From the NCBI GenBank assembly GCA_916700875.1, contig CAKAKS010000192.1, forward strand, positions 18,518 to 82,517: a stretch of 64,000 bases of DNA, written 5' to 3'. How positions within the stretch are numbered: the stretch's first letter is position 1; every line of letters begins with the position of its first letter. The notes beneath the pieces were generated by a model that worked only from the letters and a program-made list of their open reading frames with translations, was not told the origin of the DNA and did no database searches. The stretch comes from Sebastes aleutianus (Eukaryota > Chordata > Actinopteri > Perciformes > Sebastidae). Below are positions 1-12,700 of the stretch, one piece after another. Both the position numbers and the translations under genes were made by a program.

Positions 1-307
1 CTACAGTGAAGATACTGGTATCATATGAAACTAGAAAAACCTTCTCCAACTATGTCATACCAGCTCGTCGCAAAGAAGGCTAAATAACGCTACAAACTTG
101 CGCTAAATTTTGGCGAAGAAAAACTGGCATGGCCATTTTCAAAGGAGTCTCTTGACATCTGACCTCAAGATGTATGTGAATAGAAATGGGTTCTATGGGT
201 ACCCACGAGTCTCCCCTTTACAGACATGCCGAATCGCATGTTGATAAGAGTATTAAATAATTGACAAATCTCCCTTTAAAGTACATTTCAAACAGATACA
301 AAATGTG

Positions 308-374
308 TGACTAATTTGCAATTAATCGTGATTAATCATGCGATTAAATATTATAATCGATTGACAGCCCTAGA
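308..374. mobile_element. Terminal fragment of a hAT-like element (ATTAATCG-rich)
   Basis: The string from caattaatcgtgattaatc to gattgacagccctag reads, on the minus strand, as the end of a very common teleost short transposon that starts CTAGGGCTGTCAATCGATT. Only one end is clear; family naming is from memory. Confidence 0.5.
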
Positions 375-1139
375 TGAGACAAAAACTTTTTTGTAATTGA
401 ATAATTATAATAAAGATAATAGCCTCAAAGCCAGCTGATTGATCGATAAGTTAAGATTAATTGCCAAAAATGTGTATAGTTTATATAGTTTTTAAAGCGG
501 GATGGCTGCATTAAAAGTAGATCTGTTCCTGACACTCTGGTGTCCAGAAGATGAATCCTAATGGCTTTGCTGATCCCCCTGACTTTTTGCTCACCATAGA
601 TAATACCAGATTTACCATTATGGTCCAGGAAATTGAGACATTTTATAGACCATCTATAATTTGATTAATTGAGAAACTAAACCGCAGATTATTTGATATT
701 AAAAAATAACCGTTAGTTTAAGCCCTTCACCTTAGTGTTGAAAATTAGCTGCTGAAATGGTTGAAGATGCTGCATTTTATCTTTGAATGTGGTGACGGTG
801 ATATTTCTAGATTTAGGTGATATTAAAAGACAAATTAATACCTAAAATTAAAGTTATGACTCACCAGATCTCTGTTAATACACAACAAGTAAAATAATGT
901 AAACACCACTAACCCACCAGGCATTGCAACGTCAACCCGGGCCCCATAGCACGCACCCCCATATTGTCTGATATAATATTCTAAATAGATGTGAAAGGTC
1001 GACCAAACAAAGACAGGTGCTGACGAATCATATCTTTTATCTAATATCTTATTAGACAGAATCTCCACCATCAGCAGAGTTGGCCAACATGCCACATCAA
1101 AGAGAGAGTAGGAGTGGACGCGTCCATCCTAATTAGTGT

Positions 1140-1730
1140 GATGGAGCGCTCTATCACACACACGCACACACATCCCTGTACTGCTATCTTTGTGAGGACA
1201 CTCTGACACAATGCATTCCCTAGCCCAGGGGTTCTCAAACTTTTTTGGGGCTGGGGACCCCTTACAGGGGAGACAATTTTCCAAGTACCCTCCTCATAAT
1301 CGCAACACCAACTAAGCATATGCTTACTATCATTTGTACTCTTAGATGCCATTGGAACCATTTGTAGACTAAAACTTTTCAACCTAAATACTTCAGACTT
1401 GTTTCATAGTGATAAACATTTCAATTTGAATCCTGTTAATACCACTTATATACTTTAAACAGAGGGCGATTTTATTCAAACTCAAACTTTATTTCACGGA
1501 CCCGCTGACAGAGTGCCACGGACCCCACTTTGAGAATCACAGCCCTAGCCCCTATACCCTTAACCAACACAACTAAATGCCTAACCCCTACCCTTACCCT
1601 AATTCTATCCTGAACCTTAAAACCAAGTCTGAACCCTCAAACAGGCCAAAATGTCCTCACTTTGAAGGTCTGAAACTCAAATTGGTCCTCACAAAGATAG
1701 ATGTACAAGATCACACACACACACACACAC
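1140..1730. repeat. Interspersed repeat bounded by GAGGAC / CTCACAAAGATAG ends, split by a younger insertion
   Basis: The sequence ctatctttgtgaggacac near 1187 and ggtcctcacaaagatagatg near 1684 are inverted ends. The interior contains accctaac-like strings (1556-1640). This is a widespread fish repeat as I remember it, ending in a (CA)n run. It is interrupted by the element at 1226-1542. Confidence 0.5.
1226..1542. mobile_element. hAT-like nonautonomous element with 8-bp target duplication
   Basis: The element starts CAGGGGTTCTCAAAC and ends GTTTGAGAATCACAG-like (tttgagaatcacag), imperfect terminal inverted repeats. It is flanked on both sides by ccctagcc (1218-1225 and 1543-1550), a perfect 8-bp duplication as hAT transposases make. 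The interior of about 290 bases has no coding capacity. Confidence 0.8.
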
Positions 1731-1731
1731 C
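1713..1731. repeat. (CA)n microsatellite
   Basis: An uninterrupted run of CA dinucleotides at the edge of the preceding repeat. Confidence 0.9.
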
Positions 1732-1782
1732 TTGAGCCCGACTCTGATTCTCTGCCGTCTGCACACACACGTTCCAACTATA

Positions 1783-1976
1783 TCCCTGGCAATGGAAGCA
1801 TGAAAAATCTTGGCACGTTCAAACTCATTAAAATACGTAGAAGCTGATGTGTAAATATGCACACAAAGCCCGGCTGTAGTTTTGTGACATTCCTACACAC
1901 ACACAAACACACACACACACACAACCCAAGAATATTCCTGGTGATGGCAGCATGAGCAAATCTTGGCACATGAAGT
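1783..1976. repeat. Imperfect ~42-base duplication flanking a (CA)n run
   Basis: The block at about 1781-1823 (tatccctggcaatggaagc...) recurs at 1931-1975 (tattcctggtgatggcagc...), with the CA-rich run at 1895-1922 between them. This is a local tandem duplication. Confidence 0.6.
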
Positions 1977-3398
1977 TGAATTCTGCATAGTCAATGTGAA
2001 TGGGTCTGACTGCCTGTCATCTTCTTGTGGACTCACACACTTCAAGCCTGTAAGTCGTCTCTGTGAAGGAGCTCCAGTTACTCAGCAAGTCTGGTTTGGC
2101 CCAAACATCGGGATTCAATTAAAATGTAAATTCTCGCTAAGCTGATAAACGGGGAACAAGTTTCCCAGGCACCAGACAGGAGGCGTCTTTTTACAAAAGA
2201 GACTTGGAAGTTGTTGCGTTGGACGGCAGGTGAGCGGCGAGGCCCAGCAGTGGAAAAAGCAGAATTAACATAAGAGGTCAGAGGTCAGGCAGGATTCAGA
2301 CCATTCAGAGGGATTTACAGTCTGCTCTTGTCTCGGCTGTTTCCCTCACCGCTTCCTGCACAAACACCCATCTTCTGTGTATTGTAGGTCTTTGTCTGGT
2401 GTATTGACAGCTCCCAGAAAAACTCAATCTGGTCTGCACCTGCACCTTTGAAGTTTCTCTACAAACTGCACAAGCGGAGAGACATTGTTTGAAAGGAGCT
2501 GACACACTTCTTCGACTCGTGGTACTTTAAAAAAAAAAAGAAAATAGAAAAAAAAAGTGAGCAAATGCACGTCATGTCGAACCCAAAACGCTGAAGGGCG
2601 AATGCAACACTTTGGAACACTGACTCCAGATAAGAATTACAACATTTCTGCAAGTCAGATATATATATTTCCAAGCTGTTTCTGCACCGACTCTCAGCTG
2701 AGGAGAGGGTTTTCTAATTTTCACTTTTCATCATTCAAATTAACCCAGCGGTGGATATATAAGTCACAAACTTACTTGCCTGGATGACAGCTTTCCATTT
2801 GGAGGCATTTTTCTGAGATCAAAAATGCAAAACATACCGACTCCAGAGACCAACAAATAGCCGTTAATAATGATTATATCCAGCAGGTTATAACAAATTC
2901 TGAAAATTCAACAACCTGATATGTTGACTGCCAACTCATTATGCTCACACACATACCTGTCTGCACCAGGTGCTCATCCTTCCCTTCTGACATTCAGACA
3001 TCCTCACTTATCCTGTCATCGCACAGACGCCGTCCCTGCCCTCTAGATTACATCTGTAGTGGCGGACCGAGGAGGCATGGTGAACCTGCTTATCAGGCTG
3101 TTGACACTTGATGTTGATGAAAGCTGGTATGGACAGCAGTATCTTAAAAAACACTGTGTGAAGCAAACCACACTCTCAGTCAAGAATAAGCCTGCTTTCA
3201 CTCTTTTAAAAACTTGCTTTCCTTCATATTACATCGCTCTTTCTGATTTATCCCTTGACCACCCATCACTGAATACCATCCCTCATTACTAATCAATGCT
3301 TTTTAAATGAAATTATCTAATAATAACTCATGCATGCCCACCTCTGGATGATGATGGCTTCTAGAAAACTTATGATGGATCATACAACAGTTCGTCAG

Positions 3399-4125
3399 TG
3401 CTGGAAGAAGTACTCCGATCCTTTACTTTAGGAAAAAGTACCAATAAAAAAAATGTAAAAAAAATAATAATACTACATTACAAGGAAAAGGCTTGACTTT
3501 AAATCCTACTTAGGTAAAACTACCAATAAAAATTAAAAAGTACTACATTACAAGTAAACGGGCTTGACTTTAAATTTTACTTAAGTAAAACTACCAATAA
3601 AAATTAAAAAGTACTACATTACAAGTAAAGGGCTTGACTTTAAATTTTACTTAAGTAAAAGTACCAATACAAATGTAAAAATACTACATTACAAGTAAAG
3701 GGCTTGACTTTAAATCCTACTTAAGAAAACGTACCATTGAAAAATTAAAAAATACTACCTTACAAGTCAAAGGGCTTGACTTTAAATCCTACTTAAGTAA
3801 ATGTACAGAAGTATTTCAGCTAAATGTTCTTAAAGTATTGAATTATATATTATTACTTATGCCATTATTAGATTGTTAATGCTGATGCTTAAATGCATAA
3901 CAGCATTTTACTGCTGGTTGAAGTGGAGGTGGTTTTATCTACTTCGTATACAGTTAGGTAGTCTAGTCTGGTAGCTCCCAGCCCAAGGGTCACAAAATAT
4001 AGGAGAGGTCGTGAGATGATTCATGGGACAAAAGAAAAACAAAGTTCTGCTACACAAATGAGTACTTCAAACTTTCACCTAAGAGCAGCACTTGAGTGAA
4101 TGTACTTTGTCACTTCCTACTTGTG
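3399..4125. mobile_element. Teleost inverted-repeat element containing a ~70-bp tandem array
   Basis: It begins gctggaagaagtactccgat and ends gaatgtactttgtcacttcc, which reads as a diverged inverted copy of the start (aagtac...). I recognise this as a common fish element. The interior carries the tandem array listed separately. Confidence 0.55.
3440..3830. repeat. Tandem array, five units of ~70-72 bp
   Basis: The landmark ggcttgacttt starts at about 3490, 3561, 3631, 3701 and 3773, so unit length is 70-72 bases. Each unit reads ggcttgactttaaat, cttaagtaaa, taccaata, aaaaagtactacattacaag. Units differ by single bases. Confidence 0.85.
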
Positions 4126-4959
4126 TTTTTCATTACTCAAATCCTTCACACGGGAGGCAAACAGACATCAATAGTAAAATTGCTTTTGTGTGCCACTGAA
4201 ATGTCAGGGGAACCGTTGAGCTCCACAGTTTAGTGGGCAGTTTACACTTAAACTGACATGCCACGTGCTTAAACGCTGACATGATTATTTGATGATATTT
4301 GAGCAGATGTTAATGTTTGGACACTTTGCAGATGCATGGTGGGAAATCACCCTCTCTGTAAACAGGCCACAGTAGCTGATACATGTCCAAAACCTCTTTT
4401 TACTTTTGAAACAAATATGAAAAAGATGGCTATACTTGCCAGAGGAGCTGCTAAAGAACTGAAGCCTAACAGGCACGCTCAGTTTTCCATATATAAAATT
4501 ACAGTGGCAGTGCTTCCAATTCCTTATTGTTCTATATATATACTTTAAATGCATACGTTAACTGGATATTTGGCTACATCACACTGAACCAAACGGACAA
4601 GCAAAGTAAGAAGTGATAAAGGTGTTCCAACAAAGAAAGGAAGAAATCTGTTAGCAGTTAAATGACCTGCAAAACCCATTAACGTTCCCTCTGTTGTGCT
4701 GTTTTACAGTCCCTCGCACAAGGAGGCAATATGAATTTGTGTGCAAGATAAAAATTTAAACAGTGTAAAATAACACCTCTGGTCAGGCCACTGACGGGTA
4801 TCCCCTCCTGAAATGACTTTGAGGTGGGAAATCAATAACAGGCATATTTTTGACATCTTATCCATCCTCGCCCATGCCTGGAATGTGCTTTTCTTTTTTT
4901 CCACGACCACTGCCTCTCAAAAAATACTAGTCATTTCATAGGCGCTGCACCTATATGCG

Positions 4960-5250
4960 AGCCATACATCTTTGACAGACAACAGAGGGTAATTGAGGCA
5001 TCTATTCCCGCTTCTCAAACGGCCTCGAAGACCTCAATAATCTTGGAAGGGCTTCGGTTGAACATCCTCGAGGAAAGAGTGTTCCGCGTTGCATCCATTA
5101 CGCAGCTGTTTATACGGAGATGTAATGATTAGTAAAGCGCTTTAAATGATGGATTGTTGCCCGTTTCCCAAAATGCAAATATTTCCCCTGAAAGCATCAA
5201 TTACTCAAAGGGGAAACCAGTGCACTGCATACAGGAGTGACAAACACAGA
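4960..5250. promoter_or_regulatory. Unique, possibly conserved noncoding block
   Basis: The block has no repeat features, balanced base composition and several homeodomain-type and octamer-like words (taatgattag, atgcaaat). No open frame or splice sites support coding. Regulatory function is a guess from texture only. Confidence 0.2.
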
Positions 5251-6277
5251 GTGCTTATCTAACTATATTTAACACCGACACACTCTCACACACGAATACA
5301 TGAGTGAATGAAGGCTGTATTCTTGATGGATTACCTTCATTACAATGTTTAAAGTGGTATCTGAATAACTGCTTCAAAACAATACGTAATAGAATTGATA
5401 AAGCATGCAAGAGCATTTTAATTCCCATTATATTTTTTTACTATTATTAACAGGCATGAGAATGAAAGCATCCTCTATCATAATCTCAATAGTTCCATTT
5501 ATTTATTTTTCCTTTTGTGGCTTGTTTCTGCAGTTGGCTGTCATATTTATCTGATTTGTCTCATACACAATATTTCGCTTTACCAAAAAGGTTTATAATC
5601 AAGCGTACACACATTGTGAGTTGTTCGAGCTCGGCTGATTTGTATGCAGCTTAGTGATGCGGCAACTGAGAGGCTACGATATGAAAAATTTATGTTCTTG
5701 AGTATCCACTCTGCTACATATTCCACAAGAGGGCCGTACAATTGATCTTGATCAAGCCCAATTACTTTTTTTTTTTTCCATCTAAAGAATAAAACTTTGG
5801 AGCAAATGTCGATGCCATTTTTCTGTCACAAAAAAATGTGTAATAAAAGACATCAATCAATACTGAAGCGACACCATCATCCAAGAGGTGTAGCGCTCAG
5901 CAGCACATGGGGCTCAGCAACAGGTGCAGGCTGCACAGAAGCATTCATCACTGGTGCAAGACTGCTCTCTAGTGGCACGTCATAGGATCACTTTTTCTCA
6001 AAGTTGCTCTCAAACCAGTACTCACATGTTCATATGTGCATTCCAACAGTTTCTGGTCACTGTAATCATCCTTATAGTGTGCTTACTGGCTGTGAAGAGA
6101 TCAGTTCCTAAACAGTATTGTGATATCTGTAAGAGATGGGGGACTAAATTGACAGTACAGTTTTTGAGAGATAGACAAATGAAGGAAGAATGAGAACAAC
6201 AAAAAACAGTTTCTTACTAAAAAAGGCTTTTAAAGAAACTTGTCTTATATGAACTAGGTAAAACTTAAAATTAAATT

Positions 6278-6961
6278 TAAAGGGGTTATTTTGACATGCA
6301 TTTTGAAAAGAGCACTGCATACGATTTCAAACATGCTGTTCCATTTACTCGTTACAGGGAGTACTACTCGGCCTGGGAAAAACAGTTATATAATGTTTTC
6401 TGTGGCTTTGGGAGGAGCTTTCCAAAGTTTGAGAAAAATTACCCAGATGAGGTAATCGATGTTGGCTCGGTTCAAGCTCGAGATTTTCACCAGTATTTAA
6501 CAGAAACATTCATCAAATCTGCTAAAAATAGAAGTGGTATAGAGCAGTGGTGTAAAAGGTCTGCAAAGTTACAAAGCCCACACCAAAAGGAGTTACTCTC
6601 CCCCACAGAAACACTGCTCCTGAACTTCCTGAAACACCTTGCTTGAAGTCCCGCCTTCTTCCGTAACGTGGTGATGTAACTAAGTGCCTGTGGCTAGTTT
6701 GGCACACCCTCAAAACAAAGCTAGTTAGAGTGGAGCTGGAGCGGAGCCCAAAGAGTATGGTTTGGTTGACCAACCACAACAGAGTGGGCCAGCTAACCAA
6801 TCAGAGCAGACTGGGGCGGAGCTCAAACTGAGGTGAAAAGAGGTGCTGCAGCAGAGAAAAGTAAAGCGTTTTTTTAAACATTGAAGCATGTAAACATGTT
6901 CTAGTAGAAACCCAAAGACACAAGTATGCACCTGAAAATGAGCGTAATAGGTCATCTTTAA
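6278..6961. mobile_element. Nonautonomous element, copy 1 of a dispersed pair
   Basis: The region from about 6590 to 6961 matches 41088-41520 closely over landmarks such as cccccacagaaacactgctc, gaagtcccgcctt, ggctagtttggcac and gaaaatgagc.taataggtc. The left end (taaaggggttattttgacatg) is a diverged inverted copy of the right end. The 116-codon open frame at 6296-6646 lies wholly within it and has no family resemblance that I see. Confidence 0.65.
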
Positions 6962-7110
6962 ACATCAATAGTAACAAATCAAGTAAATAAGGTCTATTTT
7001 GGAACCAGAGTGTAGCTATTGTTCCTCTAGAGCTTAGCGAAATTATTTAGAAGTCACTTCATATGCAAGGTAAAGCAAGAAAACAACACTAGCACAATTA
7101 TGAACAACAG

Positions 7111-7116
7111 TTTAAT
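7111..7116 (-). terminator. Candidate poly(A) signal of the PPPY gene
   Basis: ATTAAA on the minus strand, about 2.4 kb beyond the stop codon. The sequence between is mostly unique and AT-rich, as in a 3' untranslated region. AATAAA at 8666-8661 and 8925-8920 are nearer alternatives, so the true end is uncertain. Confidence 0.22.
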
Positions 7117-8689
7117 ACAGAAGACGGATTTTTTCCCCCCCAAAATCAAAAACACAAAAGTCAATTCCCCTTAACTCACAAAGCAACCAAGTGGAGAGAT
7201 CTGATACGTCACCCACCATGGGAATGAACATGAAGTTAACAAACAGGACGGACAGTACATTACAGTGGGAGCCTGTAACACTGGTTCAGGTAGTCAATCG
7301 TCCTCATGCTGCTATGTTAGAGTTCAAAGCTACATTTGGATGATGTACCTTGCAGCTTCTCTGTTGCACCCTTCAGATTTTAAAACCCACAGAGAAGGTT
7401 CATTAAAGGCATCAGTGACCAATGCTCCATGATTTGTCATCACAATATCACATTTTAAATTCAGATTCTCCACCAAGATCCCCTTTTATATACTTTTCCC
7501 AAAAAGCCCCAAATACATTTATACAGCGTTCCTATTGTTTTTCTTTCTCTTGTTTTTTTTTTTTTTTCTTCTAATGTTCAGAAACTGTACACAGATTATA
7601 TTGTTGCTGAAACAAATACAGGAAGGGGATCATTTGGGAGCATTGTTTTACAGTGTTATTTCCGGATTATCTGAAATGCAGTGATACAAAAAAAAAAGAA
7701 GAAGCAAAAAGCACAGTAACAACCTCTCCCAAAGCAATACTATAACAGAAAATACAAACACAAGAAATACACAAAGTTGGATGACCTCTACCAACCTGTG
7801 GCAGATTAACATGAAGATTACAAGGAACAGACGTTGTTATTAAAAAACAGTTTTTGGTTAGTCTTCATTTTGCAACAATTACGGAAAGAAATAACTGAGT
7901 TTTTGTTGAGGACTTTTTAGCCTTCAGCTCCAAAAATGTTTTGAGCCCTGTGAGTATTTTTCTAAAGGATTGTTTTCCTTTTTTCATTTGATATTTTTTT
8001 CTCAATTCAAGCCTCCATCTCGACATTACAATTCATAACTGATCTGATTATCTTACAGCTGGTTCTACAACTACAGAACATGTGCTTTCATTAAAGGTCT
8101 TATTGATAACATTTACAGAGTCTTTAGAAAGGTGCCGGATAAAAGACGGATTATGATTGTGAATTAATCATTTAAAGAAATGTTGGCAGGTCCAAAATTA
8201 ATCTTTTGTTTATCTCTGTGGAAGATATCGATTGTTTGATTCCCACTTCTAACAAGGCTTGTGAGCCAATAGTAAAATGACGTTGGTATCACGTGATATC
8301 TCTGGGTCGTCAGCGTGGAAAAAAAAGGATAAATTGCTGAGATTGATGGTAAGTGCCTGGCAATGACTTGTTGTGAAGTAAATGCAATAGACAGGGGGAG
8401 GGAGAATGCAACATCTAATGACTGCATGTTATCAATGTTATCAATAGCACCTTTAAGGGACAGAGCAACATTTCTTTCTTTAGACTTCTGAAGACCTTTT
8501 TGTCCAATTCTCCAAACTATTTAAAATACAGAAATGACAAAATTCATGTTCATACTGTTTGCGCAGAAATCTTTGCTTTTCTAATGTAAAGCAGTAATAG
8601 ACAGAACCCGACAGCAGAGGTGATAATCAACAGAGAACATCCACTGCCGTAAAGTGTTCATTTATTTCACCAACTTGTTCCGCTTGTCC

Positions 8690-9010
8690 TCGCTCACTTC
8701 CACTCACAGATGTAATAGGTACTTGAATTGCCTAATGTCCCAGTATAATCACCGTGATATATTAAACATAACCAGTTATGCTAATGAGGTAATTATTTAA
8801 GACAATTAGCGCATTCATTATCAAATAGTTCTCCGATCGACATACTTTATCTTCAAATAACACACGGGTGGTATTAATGAAGCATTGAGAGTAATAACAG
8901 TTGGCAGAAGTTGGAACAATTTATTTAATATGCACGTCTATGCAGCAAGGTGGAAATCTAATTAGACTGTCTACATTATGAATTGTCTATAATGCACTGC
9001 TATTAAGTTA
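8690..9010. promoter_or_regulatory. Unique ATTA-rich block, possible regulatory element or 3' UTR
   Basis: Dense homeodomain-type words (gctaatgaggtaattattta, taattagac, cattatgaattg) without repeats or coding frame. It lies downstream of the PPPY gene's stop, so it could be 3' untranslated sequence instead. Confidence 0.2.
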
Positions 9011-9542
9011 CTGTGGGAACAATGTCTATACAGAAAGTAATGTCCCAAATATAGGAGGAACTAAATACTTCTCCAAATATGCTTGTAGAATGAGTCAATT
9101 GGTTTAGATCTGTGACAGGAAGTGGCCTCGGACACACAGCAGGGGAACAACTTTATAAAACAGAACACACTTATCTCTTTCTCTGCTTATCTGTAACTCG
9201 CCGATTCCCTCTGAGCGTAGAGGTCAACAGTCCTATCTTCATCCTAGCTGGGAGGCAGGTTCTGCGGTCCTGACTGAGGCACACAGGCTTGCTGATGTCA
9301 TCCGTTATTGCCAAACTCATCAGATGACCCTTTTTTTTTTTTACACAATACAAAGTAAAAAAAATCAACTCGGATCTAAAAACCACCAAACACTCACACA
9401 CGCATACACACACATTCACACACTCGCATCCAAAAAAAACATCTGCTCTCATGTGATGAGAGTTTTAGGCTGGCAACGATCACTGAGGTTGAATGTAGGA
9501 AGGCAGTGCATGGAAAAGGCAAACTGGTATCAAGGGGGTTGA

Positions 9543-9760
9543 TTAGGTGGACCTGCTCTCTGACTGGGACTCACTGTGGCTCACGGGGACGTCTTGTTGA
9601 CTGACTTGTGCAGGGGGAGACAGTGTGTAGGGGGGCGGGGCTTCGTTTACGCTAATGGTGTCTCCCTCGGGAATGAACGGGGCGTGATGGGAGGGACGAG
9701 GAGCGTCGGCCTCGTCGCCGCGAGCACACTCGCTGTAGGGAGGGGGCTTCAGATCGTCCT
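9543..9760 (-). CDS. PPPY-protein terminal exon: second and third PPPY motifs
   Basis: The acceptor ccttttcag precedes 9760. The frame runs through DDLKPPPYSEC and NEAPPPYTLS to a TAA at 9545-9543. It is GC-rich compared with its surroundings, as expected of coding sequence. The open frame continues upstream of 9760 to about 9821, but that part is intron. Confidence 0.85.
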
Positions 9761-12700
9761 CTGAAAAGGAAAGGAGAGAAGAGGTCAACCAGTTGATCAG
9801 CGGTCTAAAAAAAAAATACATGCATTACATCAAAAATATCCCAATTTCAATTCATACCTGCAATCTAATTTTTACTTGACAATGATTCTGCCATGTTTGC
9901 GCTAGCGTCATTGCATCAAAACTCCCAATTTGTCCCTATAAGCTGCATCACCAAATGACACGTGTATGTTACTCCATGAGACAAACACAGTGCGCACAGG
10001 AAGAGAGGGGAAACTTTTAAGTGTGTGTGAGAGACACAGGAGCAAAATGTGGTGATAGAAAAAGCTTTTTAGGAATAACAGAAATGTCACAACCTCCGAA
10101 ACCCAGTGATGGTGAGGAAGAACAGTTTATAAAAAAAAACGTTTTCTGAGAAAACTGACCCCAGAGCAGTGGTATACTGAGTCCTCCTCCGTCGCTCTCA
10201 TCAAGAAAAATGTTTGCAGCACTTCTGTTATGAACTTTGACGCCAAGTTGTTATATTAAGTCTTCTTACTGTCCGCTCAACCATTATCCTTGTTCGCCGT
10301 ACTCTCGTTATGAAATTCACTCTCTTTTCACCTGCCTAATACCACTTTTCCAACTCTGGAACGCTCGCCTCCTTTACTGTCTCTCAGACTGACAACAACT
10401 CTCGATGGTGTACCGTATTTCTTTTTTATATCCGATATCTCAAATGGTCACAGAACTATAATTTGATAAAGACACACATTAGGGAAGTGTAAGAAGCAAT
10501 ACTGCAAAACCTACCCAACAGTACTTTTTATACATTCAAGCATTAACACAGTTACAATATTTATATTAAAGCAAACCCTGAGACTCCTTCTGGTCTCTTT
10601 GATAGGAAAAAAGATCATATGTGGGGGCGAGAATGAGATCATGTAATACAATTAGTGTTGAAATGTCACCACTCATCCACCCACTCTAACCACATCCTGC
10701 TGTCAGACAGGACGAGCACTCCAGATCAAATTAGATGCCATCTGTAAAAGACGAGACTCTGAATCTTAATGCAAAGACTCAACAGCTGATCTGGCTAGCT
10801 TGTGCCCTCTTTCATGAACAGACAATGACATGTTGAGAAACATAAATAGGGGAACATAGAATAAAAGGAACTCAACATATGGTAAAGATCAGATTGTTCC
10901 CAATGCACCATGTTGAGTACACAAGCCTCTCTTAGTGGAAAGAGTTAGACTATGTTTTTTTTTCCCACACTAGCTTTGCTTCTGTCAATACAGCTAAAAA
11001 CAGACAACAGAAATGAGTTCACTCTGACACATGAGCAGAGCACATCAATGCACGTCTGTCTGGTGTTCAAAGAATACCTTGAGGCGGTTGGTTTCGTTAT
11101 GATTAAGGAACTGACAACAGAGTGTACTTTGTCTTTTTAAAGCAAACAAAGTGCCCTGTGTGTGCACACATGTGAGAGCTTATTTAATATCAGAAGTACT
11201 TATAAGTACTGTACTCTAGAATAGCACTTCAAACTCCTCCTGGTGATAATTTGCTAGTTGTGGCAACAACCCCTTCAGTCAGTAAGGAACATTCATCTCC
11301 AAGCTGGCAATCATTGCACTGACTCTGATGTAGTAATAATGCTGGTTGTGTTAAGGAAGGTGGTGGCCGGGTTTTGTCATGAGTAGTTCCCATAGACTGT
11401 ATGTAAGTGGATGTGGTCACCGTGAGGTGACCCATTGGTTTGTGGACTGCTGTTTTGAAGCCTCGAGTTCGTCATTTTGGTCGTCACCTTGAATGTCTTG
11501 AAACTAGCGATTGAGAAAATAAACTCATGTTTACAATGTTTACTGAGGTAATAAATCAAGTGAGAAGTAGGGTCATTTTCTCATAGACTTCTATACAATC
11601 TGACTTCTTTTTGCAACCAGAGGAGGCGCCCCCTGCTGGCTATTAGAAAGAATGCAAGTTTAAGGCACTTTCGCATTGGCTTCACTTTTCAAAACCAGAG
11701 GTTGCCCACTGGTAGTTCCAACCTGTGCACAACAAGTGCAGATAACTGGATTAATAAACTGCGCTCTGATCAGTGAAAGGGTTTTGTGTGGGTTAGGTTG
11801 AAGGAGGAGTAGTTTTAGGCTTAAACTGGACTAATACTTCTGTGTTAAGGGGTTGCGCTGTACCCAAGGTGGCAACGTCCATAGGCCCTGTAACACTGTA
11901 GGCTACGACGTAGCTGACATGCACCTTGGGTTGCTCCTGTTTTATCTAAGTTTCTAATGCCAGTAAAGATTGTTCAGAGTAGAGTTGACCCCTCTTAGTC
12001 GATTAGTTGACTAATCGGTTGTTTTGGGTCTTAGTCGACGAGATTTCTTTGGTGGATTAGTCGTTTTTTTATACTTTTTCATGCTGAATGTCTCATTCCC
12101 TCTGGTAAACACAAGATTTAAAGTGGTGCTTTTGTGTGATTCATTGTGAAGAAAGTCAGTTTTACTCATCTGTTGACTAATCGATTAGTCAACAAAATCG
12201 AGGGAGTGTTGGTCGACTAAGAATTTCTTTGGTTGAGGACAGCACTATAGCAGAGTGAATACAACATGAAGCATGTTGACACAAAGGCTTGGTTTTCTTC
12301 TCCTTTTTCAATAACACAGATCAAGCAAAGCCATCTCCACTGATAACCTTCTTCTCACAGTGATCTCTGCTCTCTATCACAGCAAGTGAAACTATGTAAA
12401 TACAGCGACCGCAGGGAATAGTCTGTCATGAAACAAGGCAGACTTTCCCCCGTACCGTCTCGCTGTGGTTTACAGGAAATTATGAATGAAGAAGTAAGAA
12501 GGGGTAAAAATAAGAATGAAGCAATCTTTTATGGCTCAACTTTTCATCTTCTTGGTGAATGAGGAAGCAGCAGACGCATGGTACTGTGTTAAAGTGTTTG
12601 TGTGTGTGCTACCTCCAGAGACTGCCTCATATGGTGGTGGCATGTCCAAGTGGGAGAAGGACGCAGCTGGTGGCAGGGCTGTGGAGGGCTCTTCTATCGA

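Larger units (their letters stand above)
1..7080. other. Gene-free left flank
   Basis: No exon can be supported on either strand. The stretch holds the repeats listed individually, a short run resembling a second interspersed repeat at 533-640 (tgtccagaagatgaatccta...), and AT-rich unique sequence. Confidence 0.6.

Noticed and set aside
1556..1640. Telomere-like ACCCTAA words
   Set aside because: Irregular, short and part of a known-looking interspersed repeat, not a (TTAGGG)n interstitial telomere.
6296..6646. 116-codon plus-strand open frame
   Set aside because: Lies inside a dispersed nonautonomous element and shows no recognisable protein family.
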